Shown here in pieces: positions 11,241 to 22,970 of a stretch of DNA of 64,000 nt. The stretch is taken from the NCBI GenBank assembly GCA_008360955.1, contig LUCM01006007.1, positions 1 through 64,000 of the forward strand, given 5' to 3'. The position numbers and the translations under genes were made by a program. The notes under the pieces were generated by a model, which was given only the letters and a program-made list of their open reading frames with translations, was not told where the DNA came from and ran no database searches. Within the stretch, counting starts at the first letter, position 1, and every line of letters begins with the position of its first letter. The stretch comes from Fasciolopsis buskii. Taxonomy: Eukaryota > Platyhelminthes > Trematoda > Plagiorchiida > Fasciolidae.

Positions 11241-13518
11241 CTGGAGATGATGGACGAATACTGATAGGACGTTCAGCCGCTAAGCAGGAGAGCGATTGAG
11301 GCTGTCAACCCAAAAACAAAGGCCATGGTTGAGAATCTTTCATCAAGTTAACGGGGAGTAGCTGAAAGGAAGCCCATCTACCCGAATCGATTATCTTTCC
11401 ACTCATTCTTCCGGGTGAGTCCCCAGCTCAAATAAATCCCAGTCTGGAGGACCAGGAGGCTAATTCGTCAAGCCACGGCCCACTGACCTTTCAAGCCTGA
11501 CTGAACCTGGAGGTGGAAAGCAGACGCATGTTTTCCAGGTCAAGGTCGTTGAAGTTCTAGGCCAAATTCAGTGGCTTGGCCAGAGAACAGCAACAACTGC
11601 TCACTTGCATTAATGATGAAACGTTTGCGATCTAAAGACCAAGCACAGTGAGCAGAAACCCATGGAAATAAGCGATTCAGTAAAGCTCGTTGGGTCAAGG
11701 AAGCGGGCAGTGTACCACACCACATCAAGATGCAAACTCACTGTGACAGGAAGAAAAGAAAAATGACAGGAGGAACCAAAGAGACTAGCTGTTAGAGAGG
11801 CCGGAAACAACAGAAATTCTGTATAGCTGAATTCTTGATCAGTGTTTTAAGAATGGGAGACTTACCGGGATAAACCTGAGTTTCTTTGGAGATCACAAAA
11901 AATCACCGTCGAATTTTCTTTTTCTGGTACATGGACTAACCAATTCATTTTTTCCAAAACCAATTCAACTCGATCCATCTGCACAAATCGTTTTAAGGAT
12001 AAAAGACTGATCGTGTACCGATATTTGGAATTATTAAGGAAAATAGATTAGGTGCTCGTGAGTGTGCTGGTGATTGTGTGCACGTATATCATTTTGTGGA
12101 AATGTGAAATGTTTGAAGAAGTGCACATTTGTTCACCTGATAACTGTCAGTTAGTTAGTGAAGCAAAATTGGGAACATTGACAACTCATATCTTATCGCT
12201 CAACATACAAACAACAAGAGACAAAGTGATACTGTGTGCGAAAAAAGATCAGACATGAAATTAATCGGCTCTTTTTGAGGTGGCAAGCGACGAATGGAAT
12301 AATTGTCTGGAATAATTATTCCGTTAATAAGGAAAAGGGAAGCACAATCGTGAACCCGTGCTGGAATAGAAGTATACCAACCAACCACCTTTCATTTGGA
12401 TAAGTGATTATTCAAATATCAGTCATTTGTTTTAATATTTTCACAAGGTATGCACAGCATAAAATGGCCCAAATAGATTCCAACTGGATGCAAAAAATAA
12501 CGCAAAGTGCAAATCAGAGTAAACAATTGTGACCAATGGACGAACACACACGAAACGGGAATGCACAACGTAAAGTTCAAAGGGGCAGGGGGAATGGAAA
12601 AGGAAATTATGCGTTACTTTTTAGACAGTTTATAACGGGTTATGATTAAACCAATCAGCATCAAGCGAACACAAATCAAACGAAGAAGAAAATTTCGAAT
12701 CTCATTTGAATCCCGAGGAATATGCCATGGGTGCCTAGTCTTTTTTATAATCACAAGATCATTCGCACAGATATCGTACTTACACAGCAAACTAATTCCG
12801 TCATTCGAAGGACTGACAATGTCTAGCTGGTGAATAATCTTCAAAAAATGCTGCATTATTCTTAAGGGGATTCAGTACTCATGCATCCGCCTCGGGATTC
12901 AAATAAAATTTTGGTGTCAAACTCATTTTGGGGTGTTCGAATACAAAGATAATTGAGCACAAGAATCGCCAGTAAGCGTACGTGGTGAGCACTACCAACC
13001 GCAAAATCTACTGTATCCGTTCAGGGTAAAATCATATTCTACCACCTGAATACATGCTTTTAATATCAGGAGGAAAATATTTTTAGTTGTAATCTTGATG
13101 TGATCTTACTGAAGATATTTATATGTCTCCGATATTCGTGATTTGAGTTCCGAATTCCCTTAGATTTTTAGGTTACCTCCCCTCCTTGGTGAATTACAGC
13201 TACAATTTTGGATATTATCAAGCTAATAGCGTAAGGAGCTCAAATATGGAATTTCGATTTCTCATTGGTATCGGAAAGAAGCTATGGCGACAATCGAACA
13301 AAAATACGGTAACAAAAATATAATCCCCTGTTGATGGATGTGGATAAAAGTTATTTTAAAATCAATGGACAAAAAATACCACTGAACAGGGCAATTTGCG
13401 TTACGATGCCAATGCTGAAAGAGTACTTAATTGAAATTTAGCCATTTCTTGGAGGGTTGAAGTTAATGAAAAAGCGTGAATTCGGCAGGACTTAAGAGAC
13501 TGAAAAACGGATGACAAG
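11241..13518. other. No gene recognised
   Basis: Long AT-rich stretch with only short, unconvincing open frames. No family motif, RNA gene or strongly supported splice-flanked exon is visible. Confidence 0.55.
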
Positions 13519-13925
13519 TTACAGTTCTAGTAGTAAAAATATGTCCACTGGTTGTATGTGTGTGAAACCGGTGGTGGTAGAAATTATAGGTTTTGGAGAT
13601 GTGATTCACACCCCTGACCTGGGTCTGTAAGAGATTCGGTCGATTTTCGGGAGTGCCGAGTGGGCTAGGGAAGCTTCAATGTTTGCAAGAACTGCTTTTG
13701 GGCATATAACGGTGGATCATAGAGACGAATGCATACGGCTACACCTGATAGATAGGACCCGGGACTTCACCAGTCTTGATAACCTACTCCGGACTTTGAA
13801 GGTTATTCTGAACGCTTCAGCAACATTCACTACGTGGTTGGAATCAACCAAGTGTGAACACACAGCACTGGTGATAGTTTTATTCGTTCCTGTGTTTAAC
13901 CAAGCCGAGTGGTGTTCATAAACCC
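13519..13925 (+). repeat. Left inverted terminal repeat (PLTR) of the Penelope-like element
   Basis: Reverse complement of 15561-15967, with equal length (407 bp) and no indel in the parts I compared. The translated 80-residue frames of the two arms are identical. The arm ends where GIY-YIG coding similarity would continue, after the bases AAACCC at 13920-13925. Confidence 0.93.
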
Positions 13926-14074
13926 TTTGTCCGGCGTTGATAAAATAAACTTTTTGTTAGTCTGCAATTTCTTAAGATATATTAGGTGTCACGCAAATAG
14001 ATAAATCGATTTCCAAGAAACTACAGCTATTGAAACAGATGGAAATCATAAATGCAACTACGTTTGAACGGATA

Positions 14075-14890
14075 TGACCAACAGGAACAAGTATTCTAAG
14101 GCTACACAGGTCGCCGAAAGTACACAAGGAAGGAGTGCCGTTGAGACCTAATCTAGACATGAGCAACTCGCATTATCACATGGTAGCGAAGTGGTTAACT
14201 GGTTGCTGCAACCGGCAAGGTTAGTAGTCTCAAAACACAGCTTACGGGACACCTTCGATTTCGTGCAAAGCATCAGAAAGTTAGGTCTTTTGGGTAAGCG
14301 AATGTTTTTACTTGATGTTACCTCACTGTTCACAAGAGTACCGATCAGTGAAACAATTGATTACTTGTGCGAATCAGTTCTTGAGAACAATATCGACGTA
14401 GGTGTTCTGGTGGATGAACTGAGGCAGCTCTTTTTCACGTGCACACAAAATGTCTAGTACAAATTTAGTGGTTTGGTTTATCGTCAAAAAGGTGGGGTAG
14501 CATTGGGATCGCCTCTGAAGCCTCTATTCGCCGACGTCTTTATGACAAAACTAGCAAATACCCTAGTACAGCCATTGGTCGGACAGTTCACACTCTACAA
14601 ACGTTTTGTCGACGATATTATTTGTGTGTTAGACGAGAATGTCGATATCACACATATGCTGTACAAATTCAACAAGGTCCATCGGAATGTCCAGTTCACT
14701 CTTGGAAAGGAGGAAATCGACAGGATAGCATGCTTGAATGTTTGCCTGAGTCGTCCAGTGGATGGCCCCATACGGCTGTCCGTACATAGGAAAGCTACTT
14801 GGAACGGCAAGTATATTCACTGAAACAGTTTCGTGCCGCTTAAAGTAAAACAAAGCCTAATGTGTTGCCCAGTCAGTAGTCAATACTGAC
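14075..14890 (+). pseudogene. Penelope-type reverse transcriptase relic
   Basis: RT blocks appear in order: a decayed PKVHKEGVPLRP finger region near 14110-14150, FLLDVTSLFTRVPISETIDY (motif A, catalytic Asp), YRQKGGVALGSPLKPLFADV (motif B), LYKRFVDDIICVL (motif C, catalytic Asp pair), then HRKATWNGKYIH, the conserved segment after the palm in Penelope RTs. A TAG at 14455-14457 lies in frame between motifs A and B; the frame then resumes unchanged. The upstream part needs frameshifts. The protein ends by a stop at 14821, although similarity continues to about 14890. Confidence 0.88.
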
Positions 14891-14900
14891 GATACTATAG

Positions 14901-15230
14901 AGCAGGTGCTTCTTTTCCTATGGAATGTATTTCGGTGGAACAGCCTGTCAGACCGATTGTGCTAGCGTGGATCTCGTATTCCGTTCGCCTGTCCTTAACC
15001 GTTGTGACCACTTGTGCGTCACCCCTACTCGGCTCTGTATAATTGCAATACTGCCAACTCTGACAATTGACCGGTAGAAGGAAAAGACAGTCGGAAGCGA
15101 TAGCAGGTTGAGTATATTCCTGACAAGAGCACGCGAGCGGGGCGTGCGTGAGCAATGCACAAGTGGCGACCGCGCTGGGCGGTCAACGTTCGGTTAAACA
15201 AGCGATCCGGAGGAACAAATCAATGTTCCG
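14901..15230 (-). mobile_element. 330-bp inserted element of unknown family, copy 1
   Basis: This segment interrupts the Penelope-like ORF between the RT and endonuclease domains. It is flanked by CTATAG (14895-14900) and CTACAG (15231-15236), a possible 6-bp target duplication with one change. Read on the minus strand it is similar over its whole length to 62564-62914 on the plus strand. Conserved readings include AQVVTTVKD and TIGLTGC (TIGLAGC in the other copy). No known protein domain is recognised, so whether it codes is open. Confidence 0.7.
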
Positions 15231-15236
15231 CTACAG

Positions 15237-15775
15237 GCCATCCTGAACATTTCATTGAGAAAACCATGGAACAGTCTGAAGAAAGACATAAGAAAGCAAC
15301 TATGGAAAAGAAAACCCTGTGAATCAGTTTGTCTTTTAAGGGTGACGCTCCAGCGGACGTCATCTACGACAGATTGTCCGGAGCTATCGACAAGACGATC
15401 CTGACAGCAAAACTGCGAATGCTGTTTACATCAAAGTCACTTGTGTAGTAACGCCTAGTAGCTAGTGTGCCAGATTCTATGGCCCCATTCTGTGCATACT
15501 CATTCACTTGTTCCCGTGGCGCAGCGTACATTGGTCATACATCTCAGCGCCTGTCTGAACGGGTTTATGAACACCACTCGGCTTGGTTAAACACAGGAAC
15601 GAATAAAACTATCACCAGTGCTGTGTGTTCACACTTGGTTGATTCCAACCACGTAGTGAATGTTGCTGAAGCGTTCAGAATAACCTTCAAAGTCCGGAGT
15701 AGGTTATCAAGACTGGTGAAGTCCCGGGTCCTATCTATCAGGTGTAGCCGTATGCATTCGTCTCTATGATCCACC
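15237..15775 (+). pseudogene. Penelope GIY-YIG endonuclease relic
   Basis: Linker similarity begins at GHPEHFIEKTMEQ, then FKGDAPADVIYDRL. The endonuclease proper has CSRGAAYIGHTSQRLSERVY, where AYIG is the second half of the GIY-YIG motif and the following R and H/E residues fit the active-site helix. EHHSAWLNTG and SHLVDSNH follow, the latter part of a His-containing region. Stops in the linker (about 15330 and 15448) break it. The 3' half overlaps the right terminal repeat. Confidence 0.85.
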
Positions 15776-15967
15776 GTTATATGCCCAAAAGCAGTTCTTG
15801 CAAACATTGAAGCTTCCCTAGCCCACTCGGCACTCCCGAAAATCGACCGAATCTCTTACAGACCCAGGTCAGGGGTGTGAATCACATCTCCAAAACCTAT
15901 AATTTCTACCACCACCGGTTTCACACACATACAACCAGTGGACATATTTTTACTACTAGAACTGTAA
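15561..15967 (-). repeat. Right inverted terminal repeat (PLTR) of the Penelope-like element
   Basis: Exact-length reverse complement of 13519-13925, starting inside the endonuclease frame at GGGTTTATGA and ending just past ACTGTAA. Sequence beyond 15967 diverges from that before 13519 apart from a few bases. Confidence 0.93.
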
Positions 15968-17064
15968 CCCATCATCCCCCCACTTTTCATTTGCAGTAAA
16001 TTATATATAATGTCATGCATTTGCATGATTAAGAATAACTGAAAACGAGCTTGTTCGTCAAACTGTTTTGTTCCTTAATCCTGTTGATCTTTGTCCATTA
16101 TAACCTTTATCATGATGCTTCATTTTTCGTCTTGCTTGTTGGTCCATGTACTTTCAGTCATTCGAACGAATGCTCCTCTGTTCTGCGCCTCTCATTTGGG
16201 ATAAGACGGATACTTTGCACTGGCGACGACGATGAACTTAGGCATTCTAATTCAAACAGAACTGTGTCAAACCAAATGGACATATTCAAGCGTAAGTATT
16301 TATCGCACCAACCAACGAATACCTCTCCAACAAGTGATGACCTCATTAATTCCATCACGGAATGCAGATTTGAACCCAAAGCGAGACCATATTGGAATCC
16401 CGTTATTCGCAGTTCGGCAATATATAATGACCGTCGAGTGGACCTCATGGGTTGACACCGACAAAGCCAGGTCACCTGTATACAAATTTGACCCCGTGGA
16501 ATGCCAGAGTTAGACCAACTTCGTTTTGTTCAAAAACCAATCGGTACAACATTTCCGGAAACAGTAATGCATCTTATGCAAATATTCTCGCATCGTCGTC
16601 TTTCTTTCACAGAATACATCAATGTATCCAAGTTAGAAAAACAAAAACATTTTGTAGCATACATAAACAAAATCAATTTCGAAACCAAATTCAAGGATCT
16701 ATCAACAGAGATTTGAATGATAATAGTTTTCCGGTCATTCATCATCATACTCCAATGTCAAGACACCACCGTATACTTTATCAGCGCAAAAGCACCATGA
16801 ATGTCAGTCTTAAAACTATTATTGTAGTGTTGAAGAATCAAGAAACTAAAAGCTGACTCAGACCCGATAATGAAGGATCGGGCAAATGCCGACGTGAGCC
16901 CGTTACGAGTTGTTACAAACAAACGAAAACCTATCTGTTTGCCACACAATAACTACCTCAATCCTCGTACTGCATGCTAACAATTTTTTATTACGCAGTG
17001 AAATAGTGTTTGGGGTAAGTCCTATGTTCAAAAGACACTATAAAGGGGAAATGTGGAGGATCAT
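15968..17064. other. Unassigned stretch with overlapping open frames at 16.0-16.9 kb
   Basis: From about 16050 to 16860 several frames on both strands stay open for 60-134 codons. The plus-strand frame at 16501-16716 and the one at 16051-16455 both have a protein-like composition, but they conflict with each other and no family is recognised. A GTAAGT donor-like site follows ATTCAAGC near 16292. I cannot choose a coding frame. Confidence 0.3.
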
Positions 17065-17454
17065 TCACGGAAGAACCAGTTCATTGACCCTGCAACTAAA
17101 GAGCGAAGGATTGTGATTGGGTGGGAAGAAAGAAAATGAGTGTCCCCCTGTTTCAGAACTGGTGAAAACAATAAGTGAAAGATAGGAGACATCTAGTAGG
17201 CGAAATGTGATGGCCTTCTTGTGTATGAGATGGAGGAGAAAAGATTGCAGGAAGAGCTGTTGAGGTATGTTTCGAAGAACAAAAACTGAAGTGGTATCGA
17301 TAAAAAAGCGGCAACGAACTAAATGCTCTACGATGGTTAGCGGCTCTTGATTGTACGTTAAAAAATGATTGTTGATCAGCCGGATGGCGTTTTGTTGAAA
17401 GCGGTCAAGAAGAGGAAGAAAAGCAGACAAAGCTTCCCTCTTTCCCCCACACAC
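17065..17454 (-). pseudogene. Possible jockey/CR1-like LINE ORF2 C-terminus
   Basis: The minus-strand frame contains LLDRFQQNAIRLINN followed by PLTIVEHLVRC and, later, a VFTSSETGGHSFSFFP stretch. This resembles the post-RT region of jockey/CR1 LINEs, where LLDRVQRRAIRLI and a terminal SFFPRT block are conserved. No RT palm motif is recognisable upstream, so this rests on two short blocks. Confidence 0.45.
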
Positions 17455-19290
17455 ACGTGACTGCAGTATTCAATTGGCAGGCTAAAGGTGATGTGGAATG
17501 GAAAACATCTAGCGCGAAACAGGAAACCAACTTTGCGTGCAACGCGAGAAGAAAGCTCATATATGAAGGAAGACCAGCGTGATGATGAACTAATGGGTAA
17601 ACTGAGAAGGGAAACAGACAGTGGAACGCAATTCAGTTAAATCAAAAGACGAATGAAATTTCAAAGAAACTGGGGGAAGAGGGGTTTAGGAGGCCATTAA
17701 TCCAACATGATTGTTGGAGACCCAGGGAGAAATGTGCACAAGATCGGATTTCAAAAGTCTGCTGGAGACACGGCAGAGACAATGGGTGTCGGTATTTCCG
17801 TAGCGAAGATTGCGGTAAGAAAGCGAACAACGTAGAGTGGCCTTATCGGTAAGGAAATGCATTGGTTTGGAAGTAGTGGTTCGAACAATGAATAAAAGGA
17901 ACTGAATGGACGCAAGTACTGAATCATGGAGAAAGCTAGTAGTTGCAAGAAATGGCTAAGAACGAATTCTATCGACCTAGGCGGAGATGGCTCTCCTACT
18001 GAAGACATTTGATGTTCACGCAATGCGTTTTGTGTGATAAAAAGGACAAACATGGTATGGGTTGTCTAGGGCGGCATTACAGCGAACAACTTTGGGCGCT
18101 GATCAACCATGAGTCAAGGGCAAAGCAACCACGTGAGATTAATCTGAGGCATCTGTCCGAATCGCCGTGACTCCTCCAAATGTTCGAAGAGTGTGATCGA
18201 ATCTTCTGATAAGGATACCGAACAACAAAAGTCCGCTAAAAGTGCCGTTACTGAATAAGCACCACAAGTAGTCTCGTTTGGAATAGGCGGTGCAACAACC
18301 GATTCCCCAGTTGGCTAGCTGGTAGTTAAAGTGGGATCACAAACCGGCTCCAATTTGGTTATTTACCACACCTTGATGACAAACTTGGGAACCAACGACC
18401 TGGACATGCCATCATAGGTGTTGCACGACTAGGTGTACACTCGTGTACGAGCCTCACATACCCACGCCACGCACACACACACACAAGCACGCATACATAC
18501 GCCTGTGCATAAGGGGTAGTCGTTTCTGCCCCTCTTTACTGTATTTACTTAGTCTCGCCCAGGGTGATGAGCACATGGTGTTCGACTTTCCAAACCGCAC
18601 CCGGGTTCAGACAGCGCATTACTACGATCCTCAAGTCAAGGGAAACATGAATGATCGCATGATTTTATTGGCCTAAAGCGCTGGCCTGTAAAGGTTATCA
18701 GTGTTTGATTGGCTCAGCCTTCAGAGATCTGAGCATGGGCGCGCTATTCGGTTTTCCATTCACCGTAGTCCAAGGAATTGAGGGGGTCCAACTACACTGG
18801 AACGGATGGAGTTGAATACGGTGATTTAAGAACGCCTTCCAACGATGTAGTCATTGGTTTTTACGAAAAAGCTATTAGTTATCGCAATCTTGATGCGCGC
18901 CCTTTGACTGTCTGCGCTACATTTCCACTCGGGGTGTCGTCACCTCATCAATTTAAAGGATTTTTTTTTCATTATGATCATTGCCCATACGTATTCACGG
19001 TCGGATTAACTCTTAATTAAACACTCCCAAAATTTATCGTTTGGATTAAACTACGCATGTGCATCTCGGATTTCCCACTAAGCCGAAAAGACATATTCGC
19101 GCCGGTTGGCAGGCGGCTCTTAAATGCATCTAACCAGCCAAAATGTTTGTTCCATAACTACGGAGTACCGACATGGACTCCGTTTACAAAATAACCGGAC
19201 CTATCTCTCACTCTTTGCTCTCGGATACATATTTATAGTTGTGTGGTTTGCATTCAGGAGTTATGGCTGAACTCAGATGTTACGGATGCA
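17455..19290. other. No gene recognised; short CA-rich tract
   Basis: Contains an ACAC-rich tract near 18470-18490 and several short open frames without recognisable families. Nothing else is supported. Confidence 0.5.
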
Positions 19291-19452
19291 CTAATATCCA
19301 TCCAAGGCTTTGATGTATGCTGATTGGCCAGGCAATGCAGTGCAAAGAAGAACGTAGTTGATGTGGTCACAGATAAATTCCTCTTGGTCAAGCAAATCTG
19401 AACCATTGTATTCATATTCATTTCCTGGTATTGACTGTCTAGCAGTGTCATC
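19291..19452 (-). CDS. Alternative candidate last exon of the FSIP1-like gene
   Basis: A minus-strand open segment of 53 codons plus TAG begins after AAAACAG (a 3' splice-like end at 19453-19455) in the phase needed to follow the exon ending at 21836. It has a hydrophilic, protein-like composition (DDTARQSIPGNEYEYNGSDL and onward) and ends LDGY. The polypyrimidine tract is weak and it shows no clear similarity to the FSIP1 C-terminus. It competes with the segment at 19775-19981; at most one is likely right. Confidence 0.22.
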   Translation of the reverse strand, partial: DDTARQSIPGNEYEYNGSDLLDQEEFICDHINYVLLCTALPGQSAYIKALDGY

Positions 19453-19774
19453 CTGTTTTCTCGGCATAGGAGCACAATTATAACGAACCTGTACGTAGCC
19501 CCTTTATACACACAAACTGATATTTCGTCTTTTTCGATTCTCTTCCGCCTTTCCTGGACCCGTTGGTGGATGATAACCTGCACATAATCGTAATTGATTT
19601 TGTTCACGTCTCGGCACTTTCCCCCTACTATGTTTGATTCGACCGATCTATCAATTTCCCCAACCAGAGGTTACTCCACCCTAGATAGAATTAGTGCCAA
19701 TAATCCAGAGTTATTCCGTCCTAAACTACCTGTTCCGATTTCAACCAGTTACTGTTACTTCTAAAACCCGAAAT

Positions 19775-19981
19775 TTATTCTCGGACTACTTTCCAACCTT
19801 TTAAGGAGTCTAACCAAATCAAAATCCGACTAATTATTTTCTGGAGAGAACATTCTTCTTCTGCTTCAAAGATCTCTTTTCCATGCAAGTTCGTGGATTT
19901 CTTTTGAATTTCGAAGTAATAACGGTAACACTTTTGTAGATACACTGATTCTAATTTTGGATACTTACTGCCACTTTTTCT
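19775..19981 (-). CDS. Candidate last exon of the FSIP1-like gene
   Basis: A minus-strand segment begins after GGCTGTTGCAG (acceptor AG at 19983-19982) and stays open in phase 0, the phase needed after the donor at 21836. It encodes 68 residues rich in Lys and Glu (ending GWKVVRE) and stops at TAA. That stop lies inside an AATAAA hexamer, a possible polyadenylation signal. Similarity to the vertebrate FSIP1 C-terminus is not evident, so the assignment rests on phase, acceptor and position alone. Confidence 0.33.
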   Translation of the reverse strand, partial: RKSGSKYPKLESVYLQKCYRYYFEIQKKSTNLHGKEIFEAEEECSLQKIISRILIWLDSLKGWKVVRE

Positions 19982-20457
19982 CTGCAACAGCCATAATGTT
20001 TCATCCGCACTGAAGGCCTTGAGGATACAGATGAAACAGTTGTATAAATTATGGCATTCTCAGAAAGTCAGACCAAAGGAAGTAAAACAAATCAACTCAT
20101 CGTACGAAAGCCAACTCCTGACCAGCTGCAATGGCAGACGCCTCTGGCCAGGAATTCGGCTTTTGTGAGGAAAGGAAACAAAATAAATAGGCTGTACTGC
20201 AGATGTAGAAAGTATCAAACAAGCGTTTACTTTTTCATGTAATTATTCTGCAATTTCATGATCCTCCAATGAATGCGCTGACGTAACAACCCTTTCTAAC
20301 AAAGATGTGTTCAAACACCTTCGCTCAACCAAAATAACCACAGTTATAGGTCTTTGTGGAACGTCTTAATTTCTCCCAAAGAACGGTAGGGCTTCACTCA
20401 CTGATGCATTTACTTCCCTTCTTAATACCTCCTTATGCAAACATTCCATTCTCGCAT

Positions 20458-21815
20458 GTTGGAGACCAGTCATCACAGTGCTCATCCCCAAATCTAGTGA
20501 TTCAAGTATTTCAGCCAAACGTTTTCGTCCCATCGTCCTTACATTATGCGGTCTTAAACTAATGGAACATGCCGCCCTGAGTCGTCTGTTTTCTGTTAGT
20601 GTGCCGCATGACCCTCTTCAGTTTGTGTACAAACCAAACAGGTTCCACTTTGGATGCGGTGGCTTTCTTGGTTCAAAACGTCACCAAATCCTTGGATGCG
20701 TCCACCAAATCCGTCCGATGTGCCTTTTTAGATTTTTCCTCTGCATTCGACTTTGCAAACTTGAACAGTTTGGCTATCCGAAATGCCTCTTGACATGGCT
20801 ATCAGATTACTTCACCCACAGAACTAAGTGCACAAAACTAGGAAGGAACAAATCTACCCCGTTGGTAAATAATTCTGGAATCATTCAAGTAGCTGTCCTT
20901 TCTTCCTATTTGTTTTCAACATACATCAACGATCTACGTGCTAGTTCCCCTTGGTCAATTATTTAAATATACGGATGACGTTGTGCTCTGTCGATCCACA
21001 TCTGGAATTGAAGATTTCCAATAACTCAAGTTTTTCTCTTCGCTCTGACTGAAATCTTAATTTGTCAAAATGCGCCAAATGTTTGTTCACCTTTTCTCGG
21101 TCTGCTTACCCACTTGACCGTCTTTCATTAACGCATAACCAGGCACTAAGGTGGATTCTGTGAAGTACTAAGGAATTACTACTGGTAAAAACTTAAGATG
21201 GTCCTCTCACGTTTCCAATTGCGTAAAAAATCTAAGAAGACTATCATTTACATGAAAAAGACTGCAACATTTCCAAGTTAAGCAAAACACAATCTCCCTA
21301 TTTATTTACTGGTGTTTTTCCGCTTTTCTATGTTGTTCCCCTGCCACTTTTGTTGCTTCACTAAAGGAAAACTCCAGAACCCTTCGCCGTGATTTGTCAG
21401 TTATCAGTGACGTATCCTACATACCACTGAAAGAGCTCTTCACCAAACTGTGTGACATGCATCTATCCGCAGGCGAAAACATTTTCACATAAAATTCTTC
21501 AGGATCAGTCCCATCCCTTACACAACGACCTTTCTAAATGTCATTCTCATACCAGGACACGTTCTAACTTCCGCTCCACACTCTCGCATTAATATCTATA
21601 GGAACTCGACTGTTTCTTACCTAGTCCTAACTCTCACTAATCGAGAACAGGTCATGATTGATTTTCTACACAATCTATTGTGAATTTCAAATGCTTATTC
21701 TTTGCTATGCTTTCTTCCAATTCTTAATTCTGATGAGATGTTGAATGCATCCCTTTTTGACTGAAATGCAGACACCCACGTACACAAAATTCCAAACAAT
21801 ACAATACAATCACGG
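20458..21815 (+). mobile_element. Jockey/CR1-like LINE copy 1 (RT remnant and 3' end)
   Basis: Plus-strand frames together show IPKSSDSSISAKRFRPIVLT, then QFVYKPNRSTLDAVAFL (after a frame change), VRCAFLDFSSAFDF (motif A), LLTWLSDYFTHRTKCTK, and YTDDVV at about 20968-20985 (motif C, catalytic Asp pair). The 3' part ends in a short ACAAT-type tail near 21790-21812. The copy at 47287-48492 is homologous throughout. Stops and frameshifts disable it. Its 3' end lies about 20 bases from the donor of the FSIP1-like exon at 21836. Confidence 0.8.
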
Positions 21816-21835
21816 CAGAAACAATCATAACACAC

Positions 21836-21988
21836 CTGTTCGTAATTTATCTTTTGAATAACTTCAAGACGTTGATCGATTTCGGTCAAACGTTGCATGT
21901 CCTCTCGGATTTGTCGAGCTTCACAAAGTACGGCTTCTCCCGGGTTGTTGGATTTTGCCTCGGATTTTGGGACAGACATGCAAAGCAC
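21836..21988 (-). CDS. FSIP1: FSIP1-like exon 5
   Basis: The exon lies between TTTTACCTTATAG at its upstream side (acceptor AG at 21990-21989) and the donor GTGTGT starting at 21835. It is 153 nt, phase 0 at both ends. It encodes a hydrophilic segment containing REDMQRLTEIDQRLEVIQK, which corresponds to the C-terminal coiled-coil of vertebrate FSIP1 (pattern LHNRLREIDEKLKMM, recalled from the human protein). It follows exon 4 in phase. In vertebrates FSIP1 associates with the sperm flagellum fibrous sheath and cilia; trematodes lack that sheath, so a flagellar or ciliary role here is inference. Where the protein ends is unresolved. Confidence 0.75.
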
Positions 21989-22970
21989 CTATAAGGTAAA
22001 AGTTGTAATCGTGATGCACAACAATGATTGAGACCAGTACGAGTCTCCTTCTAGTGAATATAAAGAAAAAGCAGCAATAGGCAGATGCTAACAGAAAATA
22101 GTTAGAACATCATGGTAAACTTCCGACTTAGCCACAATGAGAGGAGAAAAATAAATCCAGGAAGGAGATTCGTACGCGTGCGTTATCAGTCAATCCGTAA
22201 AATACCACGGTTGGTCACATTTTAACGGGACCATTAGTTCACAGTGTAGGCGACTTGGTCCCTACTACGTCAGACATGAAAAAGAAAATGGACCTGGAAA
22301 GCATAACTTCAAACCGGTTTGACAGACTAAGTGTGATGGTAAGCCTATTGATGGCGCTGTCCTGTTTAACATGCGAAAAGATGATCAACCATCATTTCCA
22401 ATGATGGAGGTTTTACTCCTCCATTTTTTGGCATCTCGATCACTGCTGTCACAACGAGACTGCATCTTGACTTAGTGTGACGGCTTGCGTGCATCCATGA
22501 CCAAAGGACTTAAACAGAATGGCCTATCTCAAGTGAAAGATCCAATCAAACATGGAAGGTCAGTGGGCAGAAACCTGGCGAAGTAATCTCTTGGTGCTTC
22601 TGATCGGGGGTTGATCTGAGTTGGCAGCTCAGTCGGAAAAACGCGAGGAAGTATAAGTGAACCAAGTAAACGGGTTTCCACTCGGCTATCCCGCGATGCC
22701 TTGCGGTCAGGTTGTTGTTAGAACTGAAGGCTTCGACTGGGAACACTATTTGTTCTTCTGCTTAGTGGCTGGACTCTTTAGCAGCAACCGTCCACCAAAC
22801 GTCATGAATTGCATATCTACAAAGAGTTCCATACTGCATCGGTCGATAAGCAGGATACTCAGGAACGCGGTGCCCATTGCATCGAACGGGGTGAGAAGTG
22901 ATAAGCATGCTACTGTTAGATATCCTCCCTCATATTTATTCTGTCTCTTCGGAATCCAACCCAATCTCTA

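Larger units (their letters stand above)
13519..15967 (+). mobile_element. Penelope-like element with inverted terminal repeats
   Basis: The element runs from a 407-bp left arm, through a Penelope-type reverse transcriptase (about 14075-14890), a later 330-bp insertion (14901-15230), then a GIY-YIG endonuclease (about 15237-15775), to a right arm that is the reverse complement of the left. RT followed by GIY-YIG is diagnostic of Penelope-like elements, and their terminal repeats (PLTRs) may be direct or inverted. The endonuclease frame overlaps the right repeat, so the left repeat also carries an antisense copy of its end. At least one in-frame stop in the RT and stops before the endonuclease show it is inactive. 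Confidence 0.88.

Noticed and set aside
15565..15807. 80-codon minus-strand frame repeated at 13679-13921
   Set aside because: It is the antisense of the GIY-YIG endonuclease end in the terminal repeats, not a separate gene.
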